Shown: positions 1 through 8,064, counted from the stretch's first letter. The stretch is 64,000 nt of DNA from Chitinophaga sp. YR573 (GCF_900110995.1 NZ_FOJF01000003.1:496001-560000), one strand, 5' to 3'. A program made the numbers and translations. The notes: generated by a model from the sequence alone, not told the origin.

Positions 1-344
1 AAATCATCAGCACCCAGGTTCATTCCTTTCCGCATATTGGCAGGGCCATTGGGTCTGCTGAAGAGGATAAAAGGTGTGTGTTTCAACATGGGATCATTCC
101 TGAGAGTGATCAGGAACTGGTACCCGGTGGTATCATGCATCATAGAGTCACACAAAATCATATCAGGCTGATCGTTATAACCATGTGCAATGCCTTCAGC
201 GACAGTGTTGGCAACCAATAATGTATACTGTGGGGTTAACAGCTGACGGAATTTGCGCAACATCGCAGTATCACCTGTCAGTAGTAAAATTTTGAGTTGG
301 GCTGACTCACTGATCCCTAAAACTTCATTGTAAGGTGTGTTCAT
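1..344 (-). CDS. Response regulator receiver-domain protein (3' part missing)
   Basis: An open frame runs leftward from an ATG at 344 to the window edge without a stop, giving 114 residues. The translation has the order of a CheY-like receiver domain: a hydrophobic first strand (KILLLTGD, about residues 18-25), the phosphoacceptor strand PDMILCD with Asp66, a third strand TPFILFS, and LGADD just before the edge, where the conserved Lys strand would follow. The acidic pocket after strand 1 shows only one Asp (Asp25) rather than the usual pair, a small departure from the family. The output domain, if any, lies outside the window, so it could be a stand-alone receiver, a DNA-binding regulator or part of a hybrid kinase. 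No partner kinase is visible. Confidence 0.8.
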   Translation of the reverse strand, partial: MNTPYNEVLGISESAQLKILLLTGDTAMLRKFRQLLTPQYTLLVANTVAEGIAHGYNDQPDMILCDSMMHDTTGYQFLITLRNDPMLKHTPFILFSRPNGPANMRKGMNLGADD

Positions 345-660
345 CGGTACATGGTTTTTTCTTGCAAAACCGCGTGCATGTTATAAGCAGCTTTACAAGG
401 AATACTTTACAAAGTTGTAATCTTAATAATGGCTTGTAACGGACATATTTTTCATGTCCCGTCGATAGGGTGTACCAGGAATAATAACAATCTTAAGGGA
501 GGCTTTTTTAAGAAAGATATGGGGTTTTTTAAGGCATATGCTGAGGTAAAGTTATTAAATAATTCTGGGTTACAATGTATCTATGGAAAGGAAAAATGTG
601 ATAAAACAAAAAAGAACCAGTATATATACCAGTTCTTTTAAAATATATAGGTGGTAACAC
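345..660. other. Intergenic region without a convincing gene
   Basis: This 316-bp stretch separates the receiver-domain gene from the lipoprotein gene; both are on the minus strand. An open frame of 70 codons on the plus strand (429-641) has low-complexity Asn/Lys/Phe content and no family resemblance, so I do not call it. A small inverted repeat (GGACAT at 441-446 with ATGTCC at 454-459) and the terminator-like hairpin at 612-637 are the only structures seen. The promoter of the receiver gene should lie around 350-430, but no clear TAnnTTTG box is visible. Confidence 0.6.
612..637 (-). terminator. Imperfect hairpin terminator after the lipoprotein gene
   Basis: AAGAAC at 612-617 pairs with GTTCTT at 632-637, with two mismatches before an inner AT-rich stem. 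On the minus strand the hairpin is followed by a T-rich run (complement of 601-611), about 25 nt past the stop codon at 661. This fits an intrinsic terminator for the 1488-661 gene. Confidence 0.5.
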
Positions 661-1488
661 TTATTTACCGTAGTGCGCTGTCAGGATAACAGAGTCTGTA
701 ACTGCTGCCTCCCCATCATGCTGTGTTGTTGTCCTTAAGGTCATAACTGCCGGATAATCATCTTCATCATACTGGTAAGTATTGTTGACTGAAGTGGTGA
801 TTGCTGTTATTGAGTCATAATAAGAAGATGTCAGCAGGTTATTGGCAGAAAGTAAACCTGCCAGATCTTCTACATTAAATTTAACCAGATAGTAACCCAA
901 TACCTTCGGAGCCGGGTTAATCTTATCGTCATAAGTATAATTGGTTACAACATAGTAATCTGCTATCGTAGAAGAAGTCCTTTTTCGTTTGATGATATTA
1001 CCCTTTGTGTTCCAGGTATATTCGTATGAGTAAAGACGTTTCAGATTAGTATTGACATCCTTTTCAAAGTGGAAGAGCATTGCAAGTTTATTCTCTGTGT
1101 TATATCCCAGGGAATCCACACCAATCAATGATCCTTCTGAATCATAGGAACTGATTACGCTGGGCAGACCCAGATCGTTGAATGTAATACCCTGACGCTG
1201 ATATATATTAGTGAGCAAAAGATCTGTGGTAAAATCTATGGTAACTATTTTCCCTGATGTATAAGAAGGTAGTGTAGCGGAAGGATTCTCTCCAAAAGTA
1301 AGATACCTGTACACCGATTTATCCATGTTAAACTCTATCGAAGTGCTGTCTCCGTTAGTAGCAATAGTACTCTGTAGATACTTTGTAACCGGAGTAGGAG
1401 TGATAGTAGTCGATGAGTCATCCTTTTTACAGGCCGCAAATAACAATGACAGCGTAGCTAAGCAAATAAGAGATTGTTTCATAGGCAT
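661..1488 (-). CDS. Hypothetical lipoprotein, paralog of the adjacent upstream gene
   Basis: The 275-residue product has a type II signal peptide ending in LLFAAC, with the acylated Cys at residue 20, followed by KKDD. A Lys and acidic residues right after the Cys resemble the lipoprotein export signal that sends Bacteroidota lipoproteins to the cell surface (inference). The mature part is beta-rich with short YTWN..GNI, YTYDDKINP and Y.YD.D.YP segments, resembling the repeat-like lipoproteins annotated DUF4595 in Bacteroidetes (uncertain). The gene at 1620-2444 encodes a clear paralog along the whole length, including the C-terminal YGK. The start may be Met3 (position 1482), because the paralog begins MKQSL. 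Function unknown. Confidence 0.75.
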   Translation of the reverse strand: MPMKQSLICLATLSLLFAACKKDDSSTTITPTPVTKYLQSTIATNGDSTSIEFNMDKSVYRYLTFGENPSATLPSYTSGKIVTIDFTTDLLLTNIYQRQGITFNDLGLPSVISSYDSEGSLIGVDSLGYNTENKLAMLFHFEKDVNTNLKRLYSYEYTWNTKGNIIKRKRTSSTIADYYVVTNYTYDDKINPAPKVLGYYLVKFNVEDLAGLLSANNLLTSSYYDSITAITTSVNNTYQYDEDDYPAVMTLRTTTQHDGEAAVTDSVILTAHYGK

Positions 1489-1514
1489 CCTGGCACCAGA
1501 TTAGTAATGCCAGT

Positions 1515-1522
1515 CAAATATA
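1515..1522 (-). promoter_or_regulatory. Bacteroidota -7 promoter box (TATATTTG)
   Basis: The minus strand reads TATATTTG, matching TAnnTTTG, 26 nt upstream of the start at 1488. The same box within a longer conserved stretch (TATGTATATTTG then GGC) occurs at 2481-2488 before the paralog, so the promoter was duplicated with the gene. No good -33 TTG at about 20 bp was found. Confidence 0.6.
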
Positions 1523-1559
1523 CATATATTTTCAATTATATAAATAATCTTAATATATT

Positions 1560-1606
1560 ATGCTTTTGTTTATGATACCTGGCCCTGGTATCATAAACAA
1601 AAGCAT
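1560..1606. repeat. 20-bp perfect inverted repeat with 7-nt loop
   Basis: Positions 1560-1579 are the exact reverse complement of 1587-1606, with loop TGGCCCT at 1580-1586. It lies 13 bp after the stop of the 2444-1620 gene and before the promoter of the next one. No T-run follows on either strand, so a classic intrinsic terminator is not assured; a transcript-stabilising hairpin or a small foldback repeat are alternatives. Confidence 0.8.
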
Positions 1607-1619
1607 TGTTGGGTTTGCC

Positions 1620-2444
1620 TTATTTACCGTAAATGATTTTTATGCTAACTGAATCCTTTTGTGGTTCAGCGCCGGTATTCTGATAGCTTGATCTGGAAAT
1701 TAATGAAGCAGGATAATTGTCAGCATCGTACACATAAGTATTGGTAGAAGAATATGTATAATCTGCTCCTGTTGCAGAAGTTGTCAGCATGTTGTTGGCA
1801 GACAGCAAGGTGGCTACATCATCAGGTGAAAACTCCATTAAATAATAACCTGAAACTTTAAGGACCGGATTGATTTTATCATCATAAGTATAAGTATATG
1901 TTGTAGTTGAACCTGTATTTTTAACATAAATCTCTTCCTGTTTGATGATATTGTCTTTAGTATCCCAGGTATATGCATACTTATACGTAAGTTCTTTCGC
2001 ATTTGTACCTGAGTTATATTGATAGAGCAGGGTTGAATCCAGTTTACCATTGCTATCGTATAACAGGGAATCAACAGTCATAGGAGATCCGTCCTTGCTA
2101 AAATAAGTGATACTGCTTATTTGTCCGACGCTGTTGTAAGTAACTGTCTGATAATTGTATGTACTGCTAAACAGGCTATCTGAAGTAGCAACTGTTTTTG
2201 TTATTTTTCCAGCCTCATAGTTAGGCAAAACACCAAAGAACTGACCACCATTCCTGTGGAAATCAAGATACCTGTATACAGATTTATCCATGTTATATTC
2301 AATGGCGATACTGTCATAAACAGAAACAGTACTTTGAATATACTTTGTGACTGGCGTTTCAGTCGTAACAGTAGTCGTACTATCTTTCTTACAGGCAGCA
2401 AAAAACAGAGAAAGCGTAATTACGCTGATTAGAGATTGTTTCAT
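1620..2444 (-). CDS. Hypothetical lipoprotein, tandem paralog
   Basis: The 274-residue product begins MKQSLI and has a lipobox ending FFAAC (Cys18) followed by KKDS, so it should be an acylated envelope lipoprotein. It aligns along its length with the product of 661-1488: shared features are TKY(L/I)QST, NMDKSVYRYL, YTWDTK/NTKGNIIK, TYTYDDKINP, a GYYL..F..(D/E)D...LLSANN segment and the C-terminal YGK. The two genes are in the same orientation with matching promoter boxes, so a recent tandem duplication is the simplest explanation. Middle regions differ more than the ends, suggesting divergence in surface loops. No function can be assigned; DUF4595-like lipoproteins are a possible family. Confidence 0.75.
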   Translation of the reverse strand: MKQSLISVITLSLFFAACKKDSTTTVTTETPVTKYIQSTVSVYDSIAIEYNMDKSVYRYLDFHRNGGQFFGVLPNYEAGKITKTVATSDSLFSSTYNYQTVTYNSVGQISSITYFSKDGSPMTVDSLLYDSNGKLDSTLLYQYNSGTNAKELTYKYAYTWDTKDNIIKQEEIYVKNTGSTTTYTYTYDDKINPVLKVSGYYLMEFSPDDVATLLSANNMLTTSATGADYTYSSTNTYVYDADNYPASLISRSSYQNTGAEPQKDSVSIKIIYGK

Positions 2445-2480
2445 AGAGTATAAGACACCAGGTTAATTAAATGTGCCTGG

Positions 2481-2488
2481 CAAATATA
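2481..2488 (-). promoter_or_regulatory. Bacteroidota -7 promoter box (TATATTTG)
   Basis: The minus strand carries TATATTTG 36 nt upstream of the ATG at 2444, in the same sequence context as the box before the paralog at 1515-1522. Confidence 0.6.
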
Positions 2489-2507
2489 CATATTATTCAT
2501 AAATCTA

Positions 2508-3830
2508 CTATAAGCGGCAATCTACAAGATTTCTGTCTATACAGGCCTTGGTATCGAAGATGACACCATTATTACGTTTATACTTTTTATAATCAAAGGT
2601 GAGGAACTCTTTATGTGCCACAGCGATAATGATCCCATCATAGATCTCATCATCTTTTAGCTTTGTTACGATCTCCAGCCCATATTCATGTGCTACTTCT
2701 TTAGGATCAGCCCATGGGTCGTAAATAGTGACGTCTGTACCAAATTGTTTTAACTCATGGTAGATATCTACCACCCTTGTATTACGCACATCCGGACAGT
2801 TTTCTTTAAAGGTAATTCCCATGATGAGTATTTTGGACCCCTTGATCTTGTGGTCCTTTTCAATCATGAGTTTTACGATCTTATTGGCAACAAAATTTCC
2901 CATATGGTCGTTCACCCTTCTTCCGGAAAGGATTACCTGTGGATGATAACCCAGGGATTCTGCTTTATGGGCAAGATAATAAGGGTCAACGCCTATGCAA
3001 TGGCCGCCTACCAATCCTGGCTTGTATTTCAGGAAGTTCCATTTTGTTCCTGCCGCTTCTATCACGTCGTTGGTATCAATACCAATACGGTCAAATATAA
3101 GGGCCAGTTCATTTACAAAGGAGATGTTGATATCGCGCTGGGCATTCTCAATCGCTTTGGATGCTTCTGCCACCTTTATACTGCTGGCTTTGTGTGTACC
3201 AGCTTCTATAATAGAGGCATATAAGGCGTCTACTTTGTTCGCAATTTCCGGAGTTGATCCGCTGGTTACCTTTTTGATCTTTGTAAGGGTGTTCACTTTA
3301 TCACCCGGATTAATACGCTCCGGAGAATAACCGGCAAAGAAATCCTTGTTGAATTTCAGTCCGGACACCTTTTCCAGCACGGGTACACAGTCATCTTCCG
3401 TACAACCAGGGTATACAGTAGATTCATATATCACAATGTCTCCTGCTTTCAGGATACTGCCCAGCATAGTAGACGCGCTGATTAACGGTCTCAGGTCCGG
3501 GGATTTATATTCGTTGATGGGTGTTGGAACTGTTACGATGAAGATATTGTAATCTTTCAGGTTGGCTTTGTCTGAGGAAAACAACAGGCCCTTATCTGCG
3601 CCTGGTTCTTTTCTGATACTGATGACTTTATTAAGGTCTTCAATATTAGCTTCTTTGGTCCTGTCCTGCCCTTTACTCAGCTCTTTTACACGATCTTCAT
3701 TGATGTCAAAGCCAAGGACTTTGTACTTTTTGGAGAATTCAATGGCAAGAGGTAAACCGACATAACCTAATCCTATAACTGCTATACGGCTGTTTTCCAG
3801 CCCCTTTTGCGGTACAATGGTATTACTCAT
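2508..3830 (-). CDS. Nucleotide-sugar dehydrogenase (UDP-N-acetylhexosamine/UDP-sugar 6-dehydrogenase family)
   Basis: The 440-residue protein oxidises C6 of a UDP-sugar to a uronic acid with two NAD+ in the cytoplasm. Visible family marks: N-terminal Rossmann motif GLGYVG (residues 20-25), substrate-loop YESTVYPG (about 135-142), the central helix AEASKAIENAQRD with Lys225, and catalytic Cys278 in GGHCIGVDPYYL. A C-terminal UDP-binding domain has GITFKENCPDVRNT. The best match by motif is the WbpA/TviB-type UDP-GlcNAc/GalNAc dehydrogenases rather than plain UDP-glucose dehydrogenase, but the substrate cannot be fixed by eye. It follows the CpsB-like gene by 32 bp on the same strand and is probably in its operon, which points to capsule or exopolysaccharide synthesis. 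Confidence 0.92.
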   Translation of the reverse strand: MSNTIVPQKGLENSRIAVIGLGYVGLPLAIEFSKKYKVLGFDINEDRVKELSKGQDRTKEANIEDLNKVISIRKEPGADKGLLFSSDKANLKDYNIFIVTVPTPINEYKSPDLRPLISASTMLGSILKAGDIVIYESTVYPGCTEDDCVPVLEKVSGLKFNKDFFAGYSPERINPGDKVNTLTKIKKVTSGSTPEIANKVDALYASIIEAGTHKASSIKVAEASKAIENAQRDINISFVNELALIFDRIGIDTNDVIEAAGTKWNFLKYKPGLVGGHCIGVDPYYLAHKAESLGYHPQVILSGRRVNDHMGNFVANKIVKLMIEKDHKIKGSKILIMGITFKENCPDVRNTRVVDIYHELKQFGTDVTIYDPWADPKEVAHEYGLEIVTKLKDDEIYDGIIIAVAHKEFLTFDYKKYKRNNGVIFDTKACIDRNLVDCRL

Positions 3831-3862
3831 TTTGTAAAAATAGAAATTTTAAGGCAGATTTT

Positions 3863-4627
3863 TTACTTTATTGCCTGGGGTGAATGTGTGAGTGTATTAT
3901 TTCTAAAGGGATATACTTCAAGCAGTTTTAAGAGCTTTTTATCTTTTCCTATGGACAGGATTGCCTCCAGATGTTTTTCATGGTGCAGATCTGTCCCGAT
4001 GAAATCAATCAGCTTGTGTTCTATCAGCCATTCTGCTGCTTTCTGGATATGCCGGCCATAATAACCGGTAAGGGAAAGCAGGTTCACCTGCAGGTAGCAA
4101 CCCCGCTGTTTGAAGGTCTTATATTCTTCCAACTGACTATGATAATAGTTATAGCGTTCCGGGTGAGCCATGATGGGACGGTAACCCTGTGCCTGTAACT
4201 CAAAGAGCCATTGATGAAGTTGAGGCGGGGCGCTCATGAAAGAGATCTCTACCAGCACTAATTCACCATTGAGGGTGAACAGGGGCTTTTTCATCAGCTC
4301 TTCAAAATATTCATCCATGTAATATTCTGCGGCGTGTTGAAACTGGATGCCCAGGCTATTTTCCAGCAGTTTTTCCTGTACGCTTTTGTAGGGCGTGCCA
4401 AGGGTCTCTATGGAATTGGGATACCTGTCCATCATGATATGAGGAGTGGTAATCACCTTTTTAATACCCAGGGAATGCAGGGTTTCGATGAAGCGTATGG
4501 ATGTTTCAAGGTCCTGTACACCATCATCTACACCTGGTATCAGGTGAGAGTGTATATCTGTTTCAATGCCGGCAAGGAAAGGGACAACGGCCGTATTATT
4601 CTCTGATTTTTTGCGGAAAAAAAACAT
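3863..4627 (-). CDS. CpsB/CapC-type (YwqE-like) tyrosine-protein phosphatase, PHP fold
   Basis: The 254-residue product has the metal-binding PHP signature TDIHSHLIPGVDDG (about residues 23-36), then ITTPHIM, and later AHPERY and GTDLHHEKH, which supply the His/Asp ligands of the CpsB/YwqE family. These enzymes dephosphorylate the tyrosine cluster of BY-kinases (Wzc/CapB) that control polysaccharide polymerisation and export. The gene lies 21 bp after the GAF gene and 32 bp before the UDP-sugar dehydrogenase gene, all on the minus strand. No BY-kinase gene is in the window. Length is normal for the family. Confidence 0.9.
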   Translation of the reverse strand: MFFFRKKSENNTAVVPFLAGIETDIHSHLIPGVDDGVQDLETSIRFIETLHSLGIKKVITTPHIMMDRYPNSIETLGTPYKSVQEKLLENSLGIQFQHAAEYYMDEYFEELMKKPLFTLNGELVLVEISFMSAPPQLHQWLFELQAQGYRPIMAHPERYNYYHSQLEEYKTFKQRGCYLQVNLLSLTGYYGRHIQKAAEWLIEHKLIDFIGTDLHHEKHLEAILSIGKDKKLLKLLEVYPFRNNTLTHSPQAIK

Positions 4628-4648
4628 AATAATGTATTGGAAATGCTG

Positions 4649-5128
4649 TTATACTGCAAAATCCAGGCCTGCAATCAATTCTTCGAGGAATTGCTGGTCT
4701 GTTTCATCAAAATAATTCAGATGTTCGCTGTCTACATCTAACACACCTATCACCTGTCCATTGCGTATAACGGGAACAACAATTTCGGATTTAGAGAGAC
4801 TGCTACAGGCAATATGCCCGGGAAAAGCTTCCACATCGGGAACAATCAGTGTACGGGCTTCTGCCCAGCTGCTGCCACATACGCCACGGCCTTTTTTTAT
4901 GCGGGTGCAGGCAACGGGTCCCTGGAATGGAGCCAGTACCAGTTCGTCTCCTTTTACAAGATAAAATCCTACCCAAAACCATCCAAACTGTTCCTTTAAT
5001 GCGGCAACAGTATTGGCAAGATTTGCAACCTGGTCTGGTTCACCATCTACCAATGCCTTTATTTGGGGAATTATAGATTTATATGCTGCAATTTTATCGC
5101 CTTGAATAATGCTAAGATCTTCTGCCAT
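4649..5128 (-). CDS. Free methionine-(R)-sulfoxide reductase (GAF domain, fRMsr)
   Basis: The frame is open to 5209, but the ATG at 5128 (MAEDL) is chosen because it gives a 159-residue GAF-only protein of usual family length and a TATATTTG promoter box lies just upstream at 5135-5142. The protein reduces free Met-R-sulfoxide in the cytoplasm. The three family cysteines are present at 74, 84 and 108 (PVACTRI, GRGVCG, HIAC), with the same 10- and 24-residue spacing as in the yeast enzyme, and the SEIVVP and GVLDVDS strands follow. The residue after the third Cys is Ser where Asp is common. It probably leads the operon with the CpsB-like and dehydrogenase genes. Confidence 0.9.
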   Translation of the reverse strand: MAEDLSIIQGDKIAAYKSIIPQIKALVDGEPDQVANLANTVAALKEQFGWFWVGFYLVKGDELVLAPFQGPVACTRIKKGRGVCGSSWAEARTLIVPDVEAFPGHIACSSLSKSEIVVPVIRNGQVIGVLDVDSEHLNYFDETDQQFLEELIAGLDFAV

Positions 5129-5134
5129 AGGGTA

Positions 5135-5142
5135 CAAATATA
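5135..5142 (-). promoter_or_regulatory. -7 promoter box (TATATTTG) next to the fRMsr start
   Basis: Minus-strand TATATTTG ends only 6 nt before the ATG at 5128, so transcription would start at or beside the start codon. It decides the start choice for fRMsr and suggests a leaderless or near-leaderless mRNA. No TTTG is seen at the expected -33 distance. Confidence 0.55.
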
Positions 5143-5388
5143 CGTTAAAGTTCAAATCGTGCGAATTACGCTGCGAAGAATAGATAGGGCAGAAAGATAA
5201 AATGAACAAATTAATTCGTAAATTAAGGCCAACTCATTTTAGCCTATCTCAACATTGTTGTCCCCGTTATACCCGGATATTGAAACTCCTATCAGATTAA
5301 CTCATTAAAAGAACATTTATGATTACCATTCATTCTCCGCCTGCAACGTAAAGTTGTTATTATTGAAGGGGGGCTATGCCAGCCGGAA

Positions 5389-5421
5389 TTTGTTTACTTA
5401 AATTGACAACAAGTATATTTG
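5389..5421 (+). promoter_or_regulatory. Full Bacteroidota promoter of idi (TTTG, 21 nt, TATATTTG)
   Basis: TTTG at 5389-5392 and TATATTTG at 5414-5421 are spaced by 21 nt, matching the -33/-7 layout of Bacteroidota housekeeping promoters. The box ends 8 nt before the ATG at 5430, so the 5' leader should be very short or absent. Confidence 0.7.
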
Positions 5422-5429
5422 TTTATAGT

Positions 5430-5945
5430 ATGGAAGCACAGGTTATATTAGTTAATGAACAGGATGAAGCTACAGGCGTAATGGAAAAGATGGAAGCGCA
5501 CCGTAAAGGCATGTTACACAGGGCTTTTTCGGTGTTTGTAATGAATGATAAAGGAGAAATGCTGCTGCAGCAGCGGGCACTCGATAAATATCATTCAGGC
5601 GGTTTATGGACCAATACCTGTTGCAGTCATCCCTTACCGGGAGAAACGGTAGAAGCAGCGGCACACAGGCGGCTGTTTGAAGAAATGGGATTCGACTGTG
5701 CGCTTACAGGACTATTTCAATTCACCTATCGTACAGCATTCGGTAACGGCCTTATTGAGCATGAATACGACCATGTATTATCCGGTATCTATAATGGAAT
5801 CATTAACCCAGATCCAACAGAAGTAAACGACTACCGGTATATGAGTATAACAGCAGTAACCCGGCTGTTAGAAGCAGAACCCTCTCAATTCACCAGCTGG
5901 TTTCAGCTGGCTTTACCCAGAGTAATTGAGCGCCTGACGGTTTGA
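5430..5945 (+). CDS. idi: Isopentenyl-diphosphate delta-isomerase, type I
   Basis: The 171-residue protein (ATG at 5430; the frame is open from 5376) interconverts IPP and DMAPP. It is a Nudix-fold enzyme: the metal-site His residues, the catalytic Cys in TNTCCSHP (about residues 62-68), a Nudix box GETVEAAAHRRLFEEMG (71-87), and the acidic pair in IEHEYDH are all visible. The upstream in-frame Met at 5376 is rejected because a promoter (5389-5421) lies between it and the chosen start. A terpene synthase gene follows after 80 bp in the same direction, so the isomerase may balance prenyl precursors for that product. Confidence 0.95.
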   Translation: MEAQVILVNEQDEATGVMEKMEAHRKGMLHRAFSVFVMNDKGEMLLQQRALDKYHSGGLWTNTCCSHPLPGETVEAAAHRRLFEEMGFDCALTGLFQFTYRTAFGNGLIEHEYDHVLSGIYNGIINPDPTEVNDYRYMSITAVTRLLEAEPSQFTSWFQLALPRVIERLTV

Positions 5946-6025
5946 GTTTTGACGATCTGAAAAGTTGAATAAAGTCAAACATTCAAACGCTCGGATAATC
6001 AACATTTAACCCACAATTTTCACTT

Positions 6026-6994
6026 ATGCCAACGATCATTCTGCCTCGGATTAAATATCCGTTCCCATCTCTCATTAACCCACATGTAGAGGCCGCAAAT
6101 GCACAAAATCTCCAATGGGTGCTGTCTGCCGGATTTATGAACACTCCTGAAGCATTAACCCGCTTTAACAGGTCGCGCTTTGCATGGCTGGCTGCCCGTG
6201 CTTTTCCTCACGCGGAACTGCACGAATTATGCATCATTGCCAATTTTAACACCTGGCTTTTTATGCTGGACGACCAGTGCGACGAAGCTCAACTGGGTAA
6301 AAAGGCTGTTTACCTGGAAGCGATCACGGATGGCTTTATGGATATCCTGAAACATAACAAACACATAGATACCGTGTTGGGTAACAGCTTCGCGGATATC
6401 TGGCAAAGGATGCAACAGATAGGAAGCCCCGCCTGGGAACAGCGTTTTATACGCAGCATGGAAGAATACTTTACTTCCTGTCATTGGGAAGCCGGTAACC
6501 GTGCTGTAGGGGCCACACCAACAGTAGCAGAGTATGTTACCATGCGCCCTTATACAGGGGCGTTATTTGCGGATGTGGAAGCTATAGAGATCATCGAAAG
6601 AATATACCTGCCCACGCATGTGCAGCAACATTTTATTGTACAACGTTTAGCACTGGCCTGCAATAATATTGTATGCTGGAGCAATGACATTTTCTCCTGT
6701 GCCAAAGAGGCCAAACAAGGTGATGTACATAACCTTGTGCTGGTGCTGGAACACGAAAGGAACCTGTCTTTGCAGGATGCTGTCAATGAAACGGTACGCA
6801 TGCATGATGAGGAGGTAAAACTGTTCACTGCACTGGAAAAATTACTGCCCTCTTTTGGCGCTGAGACAGATAAAGAACTGGAACGTTTTGTAGCTGTACT
6901 GCGCTCATGGATTACTGCCAATTACGACTGGAGTTTCCACGATACAAAAAGATACCAGATGCAGGAAGTGGAAGTAGTGAGTCGCGTTGATTAA
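6026..6994 (+). CDS. Class I terpene synthase (sesqui- or diterpene cyclase)
   Basis: The 322-residue, single-domain enzyme ionises a prenyl diphosphate and cyclises it in the cytoplasm. All functional motifs are visible: the Asp-rich metal site DDQCDE (82-87), the pyrophosphate sensor Arg174, exactly 46 residues before the NSE triad NDIFSCAKE (220-228), and the C-terminal RY pair (309-310). Length is normal for bacterial cyclases such as geosmin-type N-domains and the 18-hydroxydolabelladiene synthase described from Chitinophaga pinensis. The product cannot be predicted from sequence by eye. No prenyl diphosphate synthase or tailoring P450 is nearby; idi is immediately upstream. The stop overlaps that of the convergent DUF2157 gene by 4 nt. 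Confidence 0.93.
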   Translation: MPTIILPRIKYPFPSLINPHVEAANAQNLQWVLSAGFMNTPEALTRFNRSRFAWLAARAFPHAELHELCIIANFNTWLFMLDDQCDEAQLGKKAVYLEAITDGFMDILKHNKHIDTVLGNSFADIWQRMQQIGSPAWEQRFIRSMEEYFTSCHWEAGNRAVGATPTVAEYVTMRPYTGALFADVEAIEIIERIYLPTHVQQHFIVQRLALACNNIVCWSNDIFSCAKEAKQGDVHNLVLVLEHERNLSLQDAVNETVRMHDEEVKLFTALEKLLPSFGAETDKELERFVAVLRSWITANYDWSFHDTKRYQMQEVEVVSRVD

Positions 6995-8064
6995 TTTTTT
7001 AACTCCGTGGGAGAGGTTTCTCCTTCTCCTGCGGAGTTTCTTTTACGCATTCTTCGTTCTAATAATTTTCCTATCCACCAGAATGAAACAGCCAGAATGG
7101 CAAAGAATAATCCTTTATGGGTACGGTCCCAGAGGTATTCGAAATAACGGGTGTACATGTCCAGCAACAGGAAGAGCACACTGATATCCCTTACCATACT
7201 GTCCTGTGTTTTAATCCCGATCAATAACGTTATCACACATAATATCGTAAATGCAGCTACCCACCAGAGTAACTGTACCTGCCGTACATGCTGCCATTCA
7301 TCCCAGGTACCACTATTACCAAAAATGGAAATGAGCCAGCCGGATAATAACAATAATAACCAGCTACCTACCCAGGTGATATCTTCTACCCGTTTGTACT
7401 TTTTAATGTTGCGGAAAATCAGGTCTACTCCCAGCATGATCACTGCCAGCAGGAACATGCGGCAGGGGAGATTCATACCCCAGAAATAAGGTTTATCAGC
7501 TGTGATGAAGTAAGTGAGCTTTACATAAGCGGGGATGAAACAAAGCAGTGTTGCAGACCATAATAATCTGGAAGACAGTACAATAGCCAGTGCTCCGTAA
7601 CAGGCAGTGGCCAGTAACCAGAAGGCCCCGTAGTTGCCGTTTAAATATGCCAGGCTTTTGCCCAGGTATACCACGCTTACGCCTATGCTGAGCACCGGTA
7701 ATAACCAGAAAAGCTCTCTGTTTAATGAATAAGCGGGGTGCCGGTGCTGTCTTCTATAACCATGCAGACATAAAAAAACAGTAAGTCCGGCAAATAGGGT
7801 GGCGATAATGCCATCATTTAAAGAGAATTTCAGCCTTAATACCTCAATCCACTTCTCATCCAGTACAAGGGAGCCAAAGGCCATCAAGGCACAGGAAATG
7901 GCGGCTATGAAGATATAGAGAGTAATAGCTTGCCAGTCGGCCTCCCGCACACGCCATGTCTTTTGCAGATCATTGGCCTGTTGAGGGCTGATCAATGCAT
8001 TCTTTTCCCATTCAGAGATGGCTTTCTGTAATAAATCCGCTTCTTTTTTGTCTACTTCCAGCAT
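6991..8064 (-). CDS. DUF2157 family integral membrane protein
   Basis: The 357-residue protein starts with a soluble segment of about 45 residues rich in charged amino acids (LISPQQA is typical of DUF2157 N-termini) followed by about ten hydrophobic segments and a basic C-terminal tail. This layout fits DUF2157 proteins, whose function is unknown. It converges on the terpene synthase gene, the two stop codons overlapping by 4 nt, so it is unlikely to share regulation with it. A near-consensus box TATATTTA sits 9 nt before its ATG. Confidence 0.75.
   Translation of the reverse strand: MLEVDKKEADLLQKAISEWEKNALISPQQANDLQKTWRVREADWQAITLYIFIAAISCALMAFGSLVLDEKWIEVLRLKFSLNDGIIATLFAGLTVFLCLHGYRRQHRHPAYSLNRELFWLLPVLSIGVSVVYLGKSLAYLNGNYGAFWLLATACYGALAIVLSSRLLWSATLLCFIPAYVKLTYFITADKPYFWGMNLPCRMFLLAVIMLGVDLIFRNIKKYKRVEDITWVGSWLLLLLSGWLISIFGNSGTWDEWQHVRQVQLLWWVAAFTILCVITLLIGIKTQDSMVRDISVLFLLLDMYTRYFEYLWDRTHKGLFFAILAVSFWWIGKLLERRMRKRNSAGEGETSPTELKN

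Larger units (their letters stand above)
5129..5429. other. Divergent intergenic region with two promoters
   Basis: The 301 bp separate the minus-strand fRMsr start from the plus-strand idi start. Each end carries a -7 type box almost touching the start codon (5135-5142 minus; 5414-5421 plus). In-frame extensions of both genes into this stretch encode no conserved residues. No other structure was recognised. Confidence 0.7.

Noticed and set aside
429..641. 70-codon plus-strand open frame
   Set aside because: AT-rich, low-complexity, no promoter box or family features, and it runs into the terminator hairpin of the convergent lipoprotein gene.
5376..5429. N-terminal extension of idi
   Set aside because: The extension overlaps a full -33/-7 promoter and has no conserved residues.
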